Of a stretch of 64,000 nt of DNA, positions 11,836 to 24,000 are shown in pieces. Below the pieces are notes generated by a model. It searched no databases. It was given only the letters and a program-made list of their open reading frames with translations, and was not told the DNA's origin. Origin of the DNA: Sabellastarte sp. h YS-2021 (lineage: Eukaryota; Annelida; Polychaeta; Sabellida; Sabellidae). The stretch is taken from contig OZ024933.1 of assembly GCA_964017235.1 (NCBI GenBank), forward strand, positions 60,060,255 to 60,124,254, in the 5' to 3' direction. The first letter of the stretch is position 1; every line of letters begins with the position of its first letter. The position numbers and the translations under genes were made by a program.

Positions 11836-11860
11836 CTCCTGCCCGGCGTGCCGGCGGGAG
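11836..11860. other. 5' terminal hairpin of element B
   Basis: ctcctgcc and ggcgggag pair with one G-T wobble around a 9-base GC-rich loop. It stands out from the AT-rich flanks. Confidence 0.7.
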
Positions 11861-12389
11861 ATTATAATTTGCACCACGTGTGTGCATACGTGCCTGCGTG
11901 TGTCACACAATTTTCTCTGAAACTACTACAGTTACACATTTTTGGTAAATTACTTGTCCTAATGAATTTTTACTCTCTTCAATATTTTTTTTTGGTTTGG
12001 TGAACTTTGGCCTACTTTTGAGTGAGTTATATAATAAATAGCACTTTACCTAATATAATTATATGACTTATAACTCTCAAACTATATTGCATTTAGAGTA
12101 TTTTGTTCCAAATCCGACAATATATTGTTCAGCTACTTTCTCCACAGCTACAGCATGGTCAGTAGTTTCGAAGTGTATCTCCATAGCTAAGTGAGTAATA
12201 GCTACTTTATCAATTTTTAATGATAACCATAATGAGTAAATTGCTTATATGTATTGCAGCTACACCATTTCTCTCAAATATGTTGTTCATCTACTTTTTT
12301 GTGAACTGTAACATATTTAAGTTTCACAACTGTTGCTCAATGTACAAGTGAGTAATGGCTACTTTATTGCTACTTTTAGTGAAAATGTG

Positions 12390-14650
12390 AAAAATCAAAA
12401 ATATCTCGAAAACCGTAAGATAGAGCAATTTCGAGGGAATTTTTGACCCGCAGGGTAGTACAGGAGTATCTTGTGCCTAGAGGAAAAATTATTTCAATTT
12501 TCGGCACTTTTGGCGGCCATCTTGGATTTTAGTGGAAAATGAAAAAGTGTGAATATCTCGAAAAATGTAAGAGATAGAGCGATTTTGAGCAAATTTTTGA
12601 CCAACAGGGTACTAGAGCAAGTGATGTAAATTCGCCAGTGGATGTAAATTCGCCACTTTTTGGTTTTTGTCAATTTTACAGCACAAATGTGGAAAACATG
12701 TCATAATTATGTTGCATATACATAGAAAAAATACTTATCTATTGCCCTACAAAATTTCATAGTCCAACATTTTATATTTTCACAGTATTAAGTATGTTTT
12801 TGAATAATACTTTTTGCAAATGACTTTAGAGAGTGTAAATAATGCAATTTTTAACAAATACCAACCAACAGTTTAAAGTTCTCTGGGACAAACTTTTGAA
12901 AATTTACATCTATGTTAATAATAATTTTTGGCTAGAAAAGATGTAAAATAATTATTTAGCTTAAATTTTTCACAATATGGTAGGTATTATGCTTGAAAAA
13001 CAGTTTTTTCAAACAACGGCGAATTTAGATCCATTTTCATAAATAATAGATATTTTTGTATGAAATAATAACAGCTCTCTAAGTGAACCTATGTCCAAGT
13101 GAGTTAATTTTTCTTTCCAGGTTTGGATAATGCAGGGATAGGCCATATTTATTAAAACAAAAAATTGAAGAAAAAAATTTGTGATTTGATGTAGCAGAAC
13201 CAAAAGTGCAAAAAAACTGGCGAATTTGCATCACTCACTCTACAGGATTATCCTGTGCCTAGGGGAAAAGTTTCAATTTTGCGCCACTTTTGGCGGCCAT
13301 CTTGGATTTTAGCGGAAAATAAAAAAGTGTGAATATCTCAAAAACCGAAAGAGATAGAGTGATTTTGAGTGAATTTTTGACCCACAGGTTAGTACAAAAG
13401 TATCCTATGCAAAGGGGAAAAATTTCAATTTTTGCCAGTTTTGGCGGCCATCGTGGATTTGAGAGGAAAATGAATTAGCGATAGAGTGATTTTGAGTGAA
13501 TTTTTGACCCACAGGGTAGTACAGGAGTATCTTGTAATTTTCACCACTTTTGGCGGCCATCTTGCATTTGAGAGGAAAATAAAAAAGTGTGAATATCTCG
13601 CAAAGCGTCAGAGATGGAGCGATTTCGAGCATTTTTGAATCACGTACAGGATAGAACAAGAGTGTCTTGTGCCTAGTGGAAAATTTCAATTTTCGCCACT
13701 TTTGGGGGCCATCTTGGATTTTAGCAGAAAATGAAAACGTGTGAATGTCTCGAAAACCATAAGAGATAGAGTGATTTCGAGCAAATTTTTTACCTGCAGT
13801 TTTCTCCACTTTTGGCGGCCATCTTGGATATTAACGGAAAGTAAATCATTGAAAATATCTTGGAAATGGTAAGAGATAGAGCGAATTTGAGCAAATTTTT
13901 GATACGCAGGGTAGTACAGGAGTATCCTGTGCCTAGCAGAAAAGTTTAAATTTTCGCCACTTTTGGCGGCCATCTTGGATTTCAGCGGAAAATGAAAAAC
14001 TGTGAATATCTCAAAAACTGTAAGAGATAGAGTGATTTCGAGCGAATTTTTGACCCACAGGGTAGTACACAAGTATCCTATGCAAAGGGGAAAATTTTCA
14101 ATTTTCACCACTTTTGGCGGCCATCTTGGATTTTAGCGGAAAATGTAAAACTGAATATCTCAAAAACCATAAGAGATAGAGTGATTTCGAGCGAATGTTT
14201 GACCAGTAGGGCAGTACAAGAGTGGCCTATGCCAAGGGGAAAAAATTCATTTTTTGCCACTTTTGACGGCCATCTTAGATTTAAGCGGAAAATGAAAAAG
14301 TGTGAATAACTCGAAAAATGTAAGAGACAGAGCGATTTTGAGCGAATTTTTGACCCACAGGGTAGTACAGGATTATCCTGTGCCTTTGGGAAAAATTTCA
14401 ATTTTCGCCACTTTTGGCGGCCATCTTGGATTTTAGCGGAAAATCAAAAAGTGTGAATATCTCGAAAACCGTAAGAGAGTGATTTCGAGCGAATTTTTGC
14501 CCCACAGGGTAGTACAAGAGTGTGCTATGCTAAGGGGAAAAATTTCAATTTTTCCACTTTTGGTGGCCATCTTGGATTTTAGCGAAACATAAAACATTGA
14601 AAATATCTAGAAAAAGGTAAGAGATAGAGTGATTTCTAGCGAATTTTTCA
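12390..14650. repeat. Element B tandem array (~140-150-bp units)
   Basis: Recurring blocks are tttggcggccatcttggatt, agcggaaaatgaaaaagtg, aatatctcgaaaaccgtaag, agatagagcgattttgagc, gaatttttgacccacagg and gtagtacaggagtatcctg. Unit lengths vary by small indels. The open frames on the minus strand, such as repeated KMAAKSGEN, simply translate the repeat and jump frame at indels. A MITE interrupts the array at 12613-13242. Confidence 0.85.
12613..13242. mobile_element. MITE-like insertion in the B array
   Basis: Left end agagcaagtgatgtaaattc; right end, reverse complemented, agagtgagtgatgcaaattc. Both continue gccag, giving inverted repeats of about 25 bp. The interior is unrelated to the array and has no transposase. 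A similar inverted repeat bounds 18781-19017. A TA target duplication is possible (gggta before, ta after) but not certain. Confidence 0.65.
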
Positions 14651-14654
14651 TCTG

Positions 14655-15203
14655 CAGGGGCCGATTTTACTATAGGTCTTAAACTAAGTCCCTTTATTGG
14701 CTAAGTCTTGGACTTAAATCTAAGACTTTGGTCTTAGCTAGGACTGGGACATAAATGGATTTCAGAAAGGGTGACTTAGCTAAGTCCAAGCTTATCAAAT
14801 AACCACAGTGGTTTTCTGTGTTATATGACCTTTTATATCCTTCATTTGATGCATGTTATCTAAGGATAAGTGCTGTTTTGAAATAGAAAACCTTGTTACA
14901 TCGTATAAACTTCCCAAAGACTACTTCAGTAAGGTGTTCTGTATAATTATACTTTATTTACAGCCGTTTCAAATTTTGAAGTGGAAAAAAGTTTATGGCG
15001 GCCATATTTAAGTCATCTGTACAAATTTAAGCCCACTACCTCCCAGACTTAAAGTTAAGTCCACTGACTTAGCAATTTCATAGACTTAGCTGCTTTGTGA
15101 AATCCACTAAGTCAAAGACCACAGACTTAACATAAATTTAAGACCAAAGTCTTAAATTTAAGTCTAAATCTAGACTTAAGTCCCTTTGTGAAATCGGCCC
15201 CTG
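14655..15203. mobile_element. MITE-like element with caggggccgattt inverted termini
   Basis: Left end caggggccgatttt; right end aaatcggcccctg, a perfect 13-bp inverted repeat. The interior is full of taagtc/gacttaag motifs in both orientations, so the whole ~550-bp element can fold on itself. It sits precisely between tctg and ggaagtacagg of a B unit. It has no coding capacity. Confidence 0.75.
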
Positions 15204-15373
15204 GGAAGTACAGGAGTATCCTGTGCCTAGGAGAAAAATTTCATTTTCGCCACTTTTGGCGGCCATCATGGATTTTAGTGGAAAATGAAAATTGTGAACA
15301 TCTCGGAAACGGTATTTCTTCCCCTTTATTACTCGGCCGGAGATACACACCGCGGCAGTCGTCTTGTCTTTTG

Positions 15374-17429
15374 TATTTATGTGAAATTTCATAGTTCTCA
15401 GTTTGCTATGTTTTATATTAGCAAGATTTCATGCTGAATTACTACTGATATTAACAATTTTATTTCAATGAAAATACTATCAGAATGTATTAAAATTGAA
15501 ATTGGTTTATAGCTGATGCTTAAACAAAGTAGCAACAAAATTAGCCCAGGGATATAGTTTAAAACAACCAGGCATATAGCTAAACATGAATTACAAAATA
15601 TGTATATGTAAGTGCAATTTTTAACTAACACCTTAAAAATATATATAGTTAAGAGTTCATATGAAACAAAAATTTATACATTATGACTTCATGTCAATGA
15701 AAAGTAACAGAAAAATTAAGTTTGTAGTGTAGAATTTCGTAAACATATGGTTACATACTGAGTGCAAATGAAAACCAAATAATAAAAAATCTGTTAAAAT
15801 AACAAATGTCACAATTATTGTTAAATATAGACAATAGCAAACACACCAAACTTACCAGTCTTTTATTTCCCCGTCTTTTGATTACACCACAATATTTGTT
15901 AAATTTTCAGAAATAACAATAAACAATCCGGATTTAACCCACACTAATATATACCAGCTCTCTTTCAATATGGCGGTGATGGGAGGAATAGAGGTATTGA
16001 CGTCAGCTTTGATCCACCCTTGTATTGCCAGGCCCCTTAAGGCATTAATATTCTAGGAGGGCAGCTGCCTAGAAAATCAATAACCTCTCTTCTTGGAGAC
16101 AGACCCTCATCCCCCTCCCACCCTCAGCTCTTCTGCGGGGGATTTATTTATCTGTAACCTTAAACTCATGAATCACATTCAGTTAAGGCTTTTGGTCTAA
16201 TTTTTGACATTAGTGATATTAATAAAATAATTTATGAACAAATAAAGATTCTGAGTTAAGGTGCTTTGGACATATTCGGTGTTGTTTGGGGCACAAGGGA
16301 AAAGACACTGTGCCTCTTTTTCACGCAGTCTTAAATGAATTGATATTTTGTAGTACTCAGGACACATTTACTTTTCATACAAGTCAAGAGACTTCAGGAA
16401 ACAATTACATATTCTTTGGAATATGGTGAAATTTTGTACCAAATAAGTTACATGAGTCATAACGTGTTAATTATTTTCTTAATTTTATGATTTTTTGGTG
16501 TTAAAATGATGCAATCACGACCTATAATTGTGCATGAATATCACTGCTGTTAGTTTGTGTAATTATTTCAGAAAATTCAAGCCTTGCATAAGGTGAGCTT
16601 AATATAAGTCCCCTGTATGTAATGCTTGAATATGAGGATATTGTAAAGGAAATTCTCACAGAAAATAGCCCCCTCTTGAGAAAACAACAGTCAAGTGTCT
16701 GTCTTGTCAATACTCCCTATCATGTGCAAATTACTCAGCCACAATCCACCTGCCTGGGTTGCCATGAATAAACAATTATGTGACGTCAGGTTTTGCAAAG
16801 GAAGCATAATTATAAAAGTGCAATTTATAGCAATGGAAAAATGTCTGTTGACGTATCAAGCAGCTTCAGTTTCTTTTTTCCAGAATATCTGATTTAACAG
16901 AACTTGTCTTGATTTTTTCTTGATTAGCAATTGAAAACACTTATATAATAATGTAATGGAAATATAATTTTTCAAAGGAATAACGCAATAGCTAATAAGG
17001 GGTTCAACATGTCATACAAAATTATTATTATTATTGTTATTATTATTCGTAGTAATACTGATGGTAAGGGATTCATTTTTGAGAAAAATGAATTAAATAT
17101 AAAGTCAAAAAGCGGAAATGAACACATGGTCTAATAGATAAGTATCTCTTGATATTTATTTAGTTTAAATTTCAGAACTTGCTATCGCTTCACCTTCCAA
17201 TAGTACAATAACTTAAATTCATAGGGTGTTACAGGTTTTTAGCAGCCCAACATCAATCATTGCCTTAAGATGCTTCTGATATGGTAGTAGTATGTGTCTA
17301 CAATTATCATAATTCATGTCAGATTATTCAATGTAACTTTGCAGTCGACATTTTGGCCAAAAGATATAAGAAAAAATTGACATAATTATCTCATTGACTT
17401 ACTATCTCAACAATTGACATAACATCTCA
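15374..17429. other. Intergenic / upstream region of CENPV
   Basis: No coding exon is recognised. An (att)n microsatellite lies at about 17022-17048. I looked here for the missing CENPV exon encoding a GGCHCGAVRF-type segment and did not find it. Confidence 0.4.
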
Positions 17430-17616
17430 CCATGACATTGCACACCTACACCCCCTAACCAATGTCCCTACCAAGTATCAACTTCCTAAACCTTACGGTT
17501 TCCGAGATACAGGTCGGACATTAAACTTCTTCCCGCCACCCGCCCACCCATCTGGACACCATGGGTGAAAACAATACCCTGACAGCCCTTAAGGGCTGTG
17601 GGGTAATTATATAGTT
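17430..17616 (-). mobile_element. Element D, fragment 2 (5' end, minus orientation)
   Basis: One core unit (ctaaccaatgtccctaccaa), then the 5' leader (cccatctggacaccatgggt) and the terminal palindrome acagcccttaagggctgt (17582-17599), followed by ggggta. It gives an intact D 5' terminus. Confidence 0.8.
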
Positions 17617-18021
17617 TTTTATCTTACGAACAGAAGTATAAAAAACCTCCTGGTTTAAAGGTGTGTAGACTTACACAAGTAAAGGAAAATAGGCCTGCTG
17701 GAAAAGTACCTCCTGGAAAATGGTCACCACGGAAATGTTCTCTGTATGGGGCTATAAATGGCACACCTTGTCAATGTTGTTGAATTTTCACACTCTCTGA
17801 GGGCAATTTTTTATGTATGGTTACCTTTAGAGAAGGGAAATTTTCAATGAGGACACAATTTAAAAGCAGACTTGTCTTTGAGGAAAAGTTTCCATATGAG
17901 CATATTCCTGTGAGGGCATCTTTCCATGTGGGATTCTCCCAGGCAGAATTGTTTTCCTTGATTCAGAATTTTACTCAGTGAATACATTTAAATCTGCTTG
18001 TTTTGATACTTATTTTGACAG
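17617..18021. other. Region immediately upstream of the first visible CENPV exon
   Basis: It contains a loose repetition of cctcctggaaaa and ctgtgagggc-like words. It ends in the acceptor tattttgacag. No gene is recognised. Confidence 0.4.
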
Positions 18022-18091
18022 CTGCAGTATATGCGAAAAGAAGCAGAACATACACTTCATTGTGCCCCATAGCAGGTTTAAGCTTGTACAG
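18022..18091 (+). CDS. CENPV: CENPV exon (CSICEKKQN)
   Basis: 70 nt, acceptor ttttgacag, donor GTACAG|gtgagt. One leading base completes a codon from the missing exon. It encodes the CxxC of the GFA domain and FIVPHSRFKLVQ. Confidence 0.88.
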
Positions 18092-21000
18092 GTGAGTTCG
18101 ATTCATAGGTAGATTGTTTTGGGGTTAACATAATAATAACATATTGTATATAGGATACTGTATGATAGATTCATTTAAGAGAATAAACTTAGATACATTA
18201 AAAAACTTTGAAAATTCAGGATTTTGTAGTATCAAAAATATGATCCAGATCTTTTCCAAAATGTGACCACTTCTTCCTTTGGTCAGACCCTACCCACAGA
18301 CAAACTGTCAGACAATTCTGTTCATTACTTTTAGAAGTATTTTAGAGTTATTCCAATTCTTTCAGTCACTATGCCCCGGTTCTTTGGAACTCTTTCTCCT
18401 TCCAAATAAGAAATAGTCCCTCTGTCGCATCTTTCAGGAAACACCTCAAAACCAACCTCTTTAATTCCAGTTTCCCAACTTAGTTTCCTTCCCTCTTGGT
18501 CACACCCATAACTCTGGATTACTGACCTTGAACGCCCCTCAACTCTCCTTATGATAATGATTATGTTAAGATAGCGCACTGAGTTCCCCTTTGTGGGGAA
18601 GATATTGCGCCTGCAAAGCAGTAGATTAGATTAGATTATGTGAAACAGAGTCAAACATACACTCAGACAAATGAACACATCCAAAAACATAATCTCTAGG
18701 TGGAGGTAAAAACCCAAAAGAGGGCAAGATGGACAATTGTAGTTAATACATTGATCTAGACCTTGGCAATCAGACATAATAGAGTAAGAAATGTAAAATT
18801 CACCACATATCTGAATTTCGCCGTTATGTGGAAACACTAATAAAATAAATGAATTGAAGTGAGATTTGTTGAATGTATAGTAAATTAAGGATTTTTGAAC
18901 TGAAAAGTACCAAATTAGAATTTTAAGACAAAATATCTTTTTTTTCATAGAATTAAGTATGGTTTTTTAGAGGTGGCAAAATTTAGATTTCTGGCGAATT
19001 TTAGATTTCTTACTCTACCTTCAGTGTATTGACAGTAGTGGTTTCTGGAAATGTGACTTCTTTTTTATTTTTTTTTTATTTTATTTTTTTTTTTTTTGGG
19101 GGGGGGGAGGTGGAATAGATTTTTATACACAAAAAGAAACCTGAAATGCATCTGGTCAATATCTTCATGAGTTGACAGATCTGCCAACTAAACGATGTTT
19201 ATCACAAGTATTGGGCGTCACGTTTTATTGTCATAAAATTAACCTAAGGAGAAACTTATGAAAAAAGTTATATCGGTTTTATGAGCACAGACTCTAATAA
19301 ACTAGCATTACTGTAATGTTTGGATCACATTCTGTGTCCATAAAGATCGATATAAATTCATGTAAAAATACCACAGTTTGTATTATAAATGATGAGTTAT
19401 CTTGGAATGTACTTGGTGTAAAGCCGAAAATGGAAAACTGACAGATAGATCTTCTACTTGTGCTATTGTTGTGGCTGAGAAGTCAAACAGCATTAAAAAT
19501 CACTTCTTCCATCATCAACAGTGACACTATTATAACAAGGCCGAAAGGGATTTTGGTCCAATTGTGTGAGAGAAAAGCTATTACAGACACGAGTTGTACA
19601 CTGAAGTGGTTAAATCCATCCCAGTACTAACATATATAGCCCATCACCACTTAACTACTTTAAAAGACCATCAGTATTTGTGACCCCATTCCACAAGTTC
19701 TGTAGAAGACAATCATTGTGGCCACGACACAATTCATGAAAGTCGGGAGACAAAAAAAGTGATCTCTAGAAGCGAGAGCCTCACTGGAGCTCGCACTTAA
19801 AATGTCAAATAAAAACATTAGAAAGTGCAATGTAATGCTTCAACAACTTACTGTGTCTGTTTATTATTATACGTAACACATCTATAAATTCCCCAATAGT
19901 GAAATTTAAGAGGGTTTGTGTCCTAGAACCAAAATTTTGCCCTTTACAATTCTTGAAATGGTAAAAACAAAGCAATATCTATTCTGATCAACTGTATGTT
20001 AAGGACCTTTGACAAGTCTTAGCAGATATGGTACAGCACAATACAAAATTATTTTAGATAGACAGGCACAGTTACTGTTAAATACATTTGAGTAGGAAGC
20101 AAAAAACATTATTTTCATGCTGTAGTCACCCATTTTACTTCTGCATGCTAGTAAACAAAACAAACAAGTGTTCAGATTAATGAAGATGCATGAGGTTTAA
20201 TTTCTTTATCTCTGTTAATAATGCAATCTATTCTAATCACATGTTGTCATTCTCAGTTGTGGTTTTCTAAAAAAGACACTTTGCCAAAGCCTTTAACAGA
20301 GTGTACTGTGTGATAAATGATGTAATCATTAAAACGAGTATTACAGTAGCAATTCTATTATAAGATCTTCTGTTATTTGAATATTACTCAATTTGATAAA
20401 AATAAGTAAATTATAACCTGTCATGTAATTAAACTATTAAAAAGCCTTTGGACTATTTTAAACGATTATCAGACGTTTTGACCCTCCGGATGTTTTGACC
20501 CGCTTTTCCCCAGACATTTTGACCTACCATTTCCGGACGATTCAACCCAATTTTAAGGTGGTTTAAAATGCTATTAGGGATAATCTGATGCTAACTGCTA
20601 AACCTAATTAGCCTAGAATATGACAAACAGAGGAATGCAATTAGGACTGATCTAATAGTAAAGAACCATTGATATTTAACCTAAAAGAAAGTGCCCTTGA
20701 ATAGGAAAACATGTACATGTCTTATAATTTTAATGTATTGGTGGGTTATTTAAACATAAAAAAATAGTATATTCTTGTGCACCATGTCATAACAAATAAA
20801 ATAATACCAAAGACAATATGAATTGGGTGAATATTTACAAGAATGTAGGAAAAAAATTTGGCTGATCTTGTATATAATAAGTGATATTCTATGGTACCTT
20901 AATAACAAAGCCTTAGACAAAACAGTTTATATTTATTTATACTTGATGAGGCTTTAAAATGAAATGCAGGATATTGTGTAGCTGTACATAGTATTACTTT

Positions 21001-24000
21001 ACTATCTACTACATGTCAGATTTTACCTAAATAGTAGGATGTAGGTGGACCAGTGCATGTACTTTGTAAAATCTGTTGCATAGTATTACTTTACTATTCA
21101 CTACCTGCCTGATTTTACCTAAAGAGTAGGACGTATGGATGAGTACAGTATGTTACCTGCCATTTTAAATGCATTGGTGATTTAGAAATGGCCAAATAAA
21201 TCTGATGGCCATTTTAAAATCTAGGAGAGGTTTTGACATGGTTTGGCCAATCAAGTGATTACTTAAGCATGATTGATAAATCAATATCAAAGGAAGACTT
21301 ACTATTAAGAAAACACAGGGTCATGGGGAAGCCATTCCTTTTATATGGATTGTTTTTAGGTATAAAATGTTGATTGCATGTAACTTATTTGTTGACTGGT
21401 CATAGACCAATCATAAACTAACGACTGTATTAAAACAATAAGTATATTCCCCGCTATATGGCTCTAATATTTTGAGCCTATTTTGAGCCTTAACAATCAA
21501 ATCAACATCACATACAGCTATTTTTACTCTGTTCAGATAGGTTTCAACATGGTCAGAGTTATGAAACGGCCAGGAACACATTGTATATGCAAAGGTACCC
21601 CTTAAAATGTATATATTTGGTGAAACCTGATTTTGTATAACCAACTGCTGACTTTTCATTAATATCTTTAAAAGCTAAAATTGAACCTTCAAATATATTG
21701 TACACATTATTGGAAAGGTATTGCTACAGTTCCTTGACTCATTTTTACCCCACAGCTCTTAAGGGCTGTCAGGGTATTGATTTCACCCATGGTGTCCAGA
21801 TGGGAAGGCGGGCAGTGGCAAAAAGTTTGTCTGGCCTGTGTCTCAGAAACCGTAAGGTGTAGGAAGTTGATACTGGGTAGGGACATTGGTTAGAGGGTGT
21901 AGGTGTGCAACGTTATGGTGTGACCTTGATTTGACCTTTGACCTTGCCGTAGTGACTTTCAGTTTGAACATCTTGTCCAGGCCATATCTCAGAAACCATA
22001 AGGGGTAGGAAGTTTATACGTGGTAGGGACATTAGTTAGGGGGTGTAGGTGTGCAGCGACATGGTGCGCCCTTGATTTCACCTTTGACCTTGCCGTAGTG
22101 ACCTTGACCTATACAAGCTTGTCCGGGCTATATCTCGGAAACCGTAAGGTGTAGGAAGTTGATACTTGGTAGGGACATTGGCTAGGGTGTGTCGATGTAA
22201 AACGTCATGGTCTGACCTTGATTTTACCTTTGACCGTGCCATAGTAACCTTGCCCTATAATACCTTGTCCAGGCTATATTTCGGAAACCATAAGCAGTAG
22301 GAAGTTAACAATTGCTAGGGACATTGGTTGGGGGTTGTAGGTGTGCCACGTCATGGTGTGACCTGGATTTGACCTTTGATCTTGCATATCTGATGCTATT
22401 TTATCGCTACAGAGATATGTGATACTATTTTGTCTCTCTTATATCTCTTGTATCTTTTTACTTGAATCTTGGTTGTTGCACCTTTGGGTGTCTTTTGATG
22501 TAGATTAAGCACTGTTAAAGTCATACTAGAATTCATTAAGGGTTTTACTTTTGCAACTTCCCATTGTAACAGATGGTATTGCATCACGTGAGTCACAGGT
22601 TTGGCCCAACTCCACATATAAGCATGTATTGCCACACCTGTATGTATGGGTAATATTCAAAACATTCAAACCATAATTTGACCATACAAATGAATATCAA
22701 AATTGGAGAAGTCTTAAAGCTTCATAATGTTTAGTTTACTGAATTGTCTTGTTTTAATACTTAATCTTTACATGCAGTTTCTTTCTCTTAGAGATGTTAT
22801 TTTCTCTACTTAAAAACATTATTTGGACACTGACACTGCTCTGAAAGTATCCCAATCTGTGTACTGTTTCACTACTTCTATATCTCATGGTGTTGAAAAA
22901 TATTTCCCCAGGCTGTGGGGTACGGGCATCTCTGATGCTCTTTTGTTGCATTAAAATCTCTTCAGAAAAGTTAAAATTTCAAGTAAAATTCATTTTTGCA
23001 ACTCAGTAAATGTTACATAACATTAAGTCATGACATTTTACTTTTTCATCAAATATATATTTATCATTGAAACAGAGATCTGGATAATAAACAGAAACAA
23101 CCCTCATGGTGCATATTGATAAATTTATTGCTCAAGAAGAAACATCTAAACCCTGTGATTTCAATCCCATTCATCAGTCAGGGTCATATTGAGCTAAGCC
23201 CACAACATCAGCCACTTGTGGGAGTCGAACTCACACAGAGGTGACAGCCTGTGATTAGATGCCAAAAGTGCTAATCACCAGGGCACTGAGGACCTGTGTG
23301 ACCTGTCAGTTTAAATCACAAGGGATGAGTTTAAATATTGACAAAGCTTTACCTGGATTTTCTCTTCAGTGTAATTTTAATGCAAAGACTTCATATGGAC
23401 CCAGTAATTTGCCATTAGTGAAAAACTGTTTTACTTAACAGCAGTGATGTCATTGTAAATCAAAATTGTGATAGAGTCATTGCAGTTTTGAAATTGCATA
23501 AGTCTAAAACTGTCATTTTTTGTGTCTAAATGTTATATCCTAATGCACACACCTACTGCCTTATGCTGATTTGGCTTCAATAATTTCTGGGTAGCACAAA
23601 ATCTTTATGAACATCCTTTAAAGCACTGCTTTTCCAGAAAGGAATAGTCTAATAGTCAGAAAGAGGTCAGCACCAAGAAGAGCATCCAGTAGGCGCTTAC
23701 TGGGTAAAATATGACTTCGCTAGGTTTAAGGACTTTCCCTTTTTGGATTTCAGAGCGTTAGAGGATATTCACCAATTTTGCACTAAACAAATGTTTCTAA
23801 TATTATTATTATTTTTATCCATCAAAGGAGAAACTGTTATGACAGTGGGAAGACAAGTCTGAAAAATGAATTTTTGGTTTGTTTCTGTAAGAAGCCATGG
23901 TTTGTTTGTACTCTATTCTACTTCAATGGTGGTACAGCTGAACAATTCAGGCTTACAAACTTGATTTTCCGGTACAGGCAAAAGAAAGAGACAATCTTCT

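Larger units (their letters stand above)
11836..15373 (+). mobile_element. Element B (satellite-cored element with 5' hairpin), with two nested MITE-like insertions
   Basis: It opens with a GC-rich hairpin, ctcctgcc...ggcgggag (11836-11860). A few monomers related to the A satellite follow (cagctactttctccacagct, tagctaagtgagtaatagct at 12100-12370). The main array of ~140-150-bp units then runs to about 14650 and resumes at 15204. It ends in ctcggccggagatacacacc, then gcggcagtcgtcttgt. The arm ggcgggagat of the 5' hairpin is echoed by ggccggagat at the 3' end. No transposase is present. The ends are set from the hairpin and from a tail shared with element C. Confidence 0.6.

Noticed and set aside
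13405-14401. Minus-strand ORFs with repeated KMAAKSGEN phrases
   Set aside because: They translate the B satellite. The frame changes at each unit of non-multiple-of-three length, and no start, splice or domain structure supports a protein.
15960-16030. CENPV first exon beginning at atggcggtgatgggagg
   Set aside because: The frame lacks any GFA-domain residues or a compatible donor. It reads as ordinary intergenic sequence.
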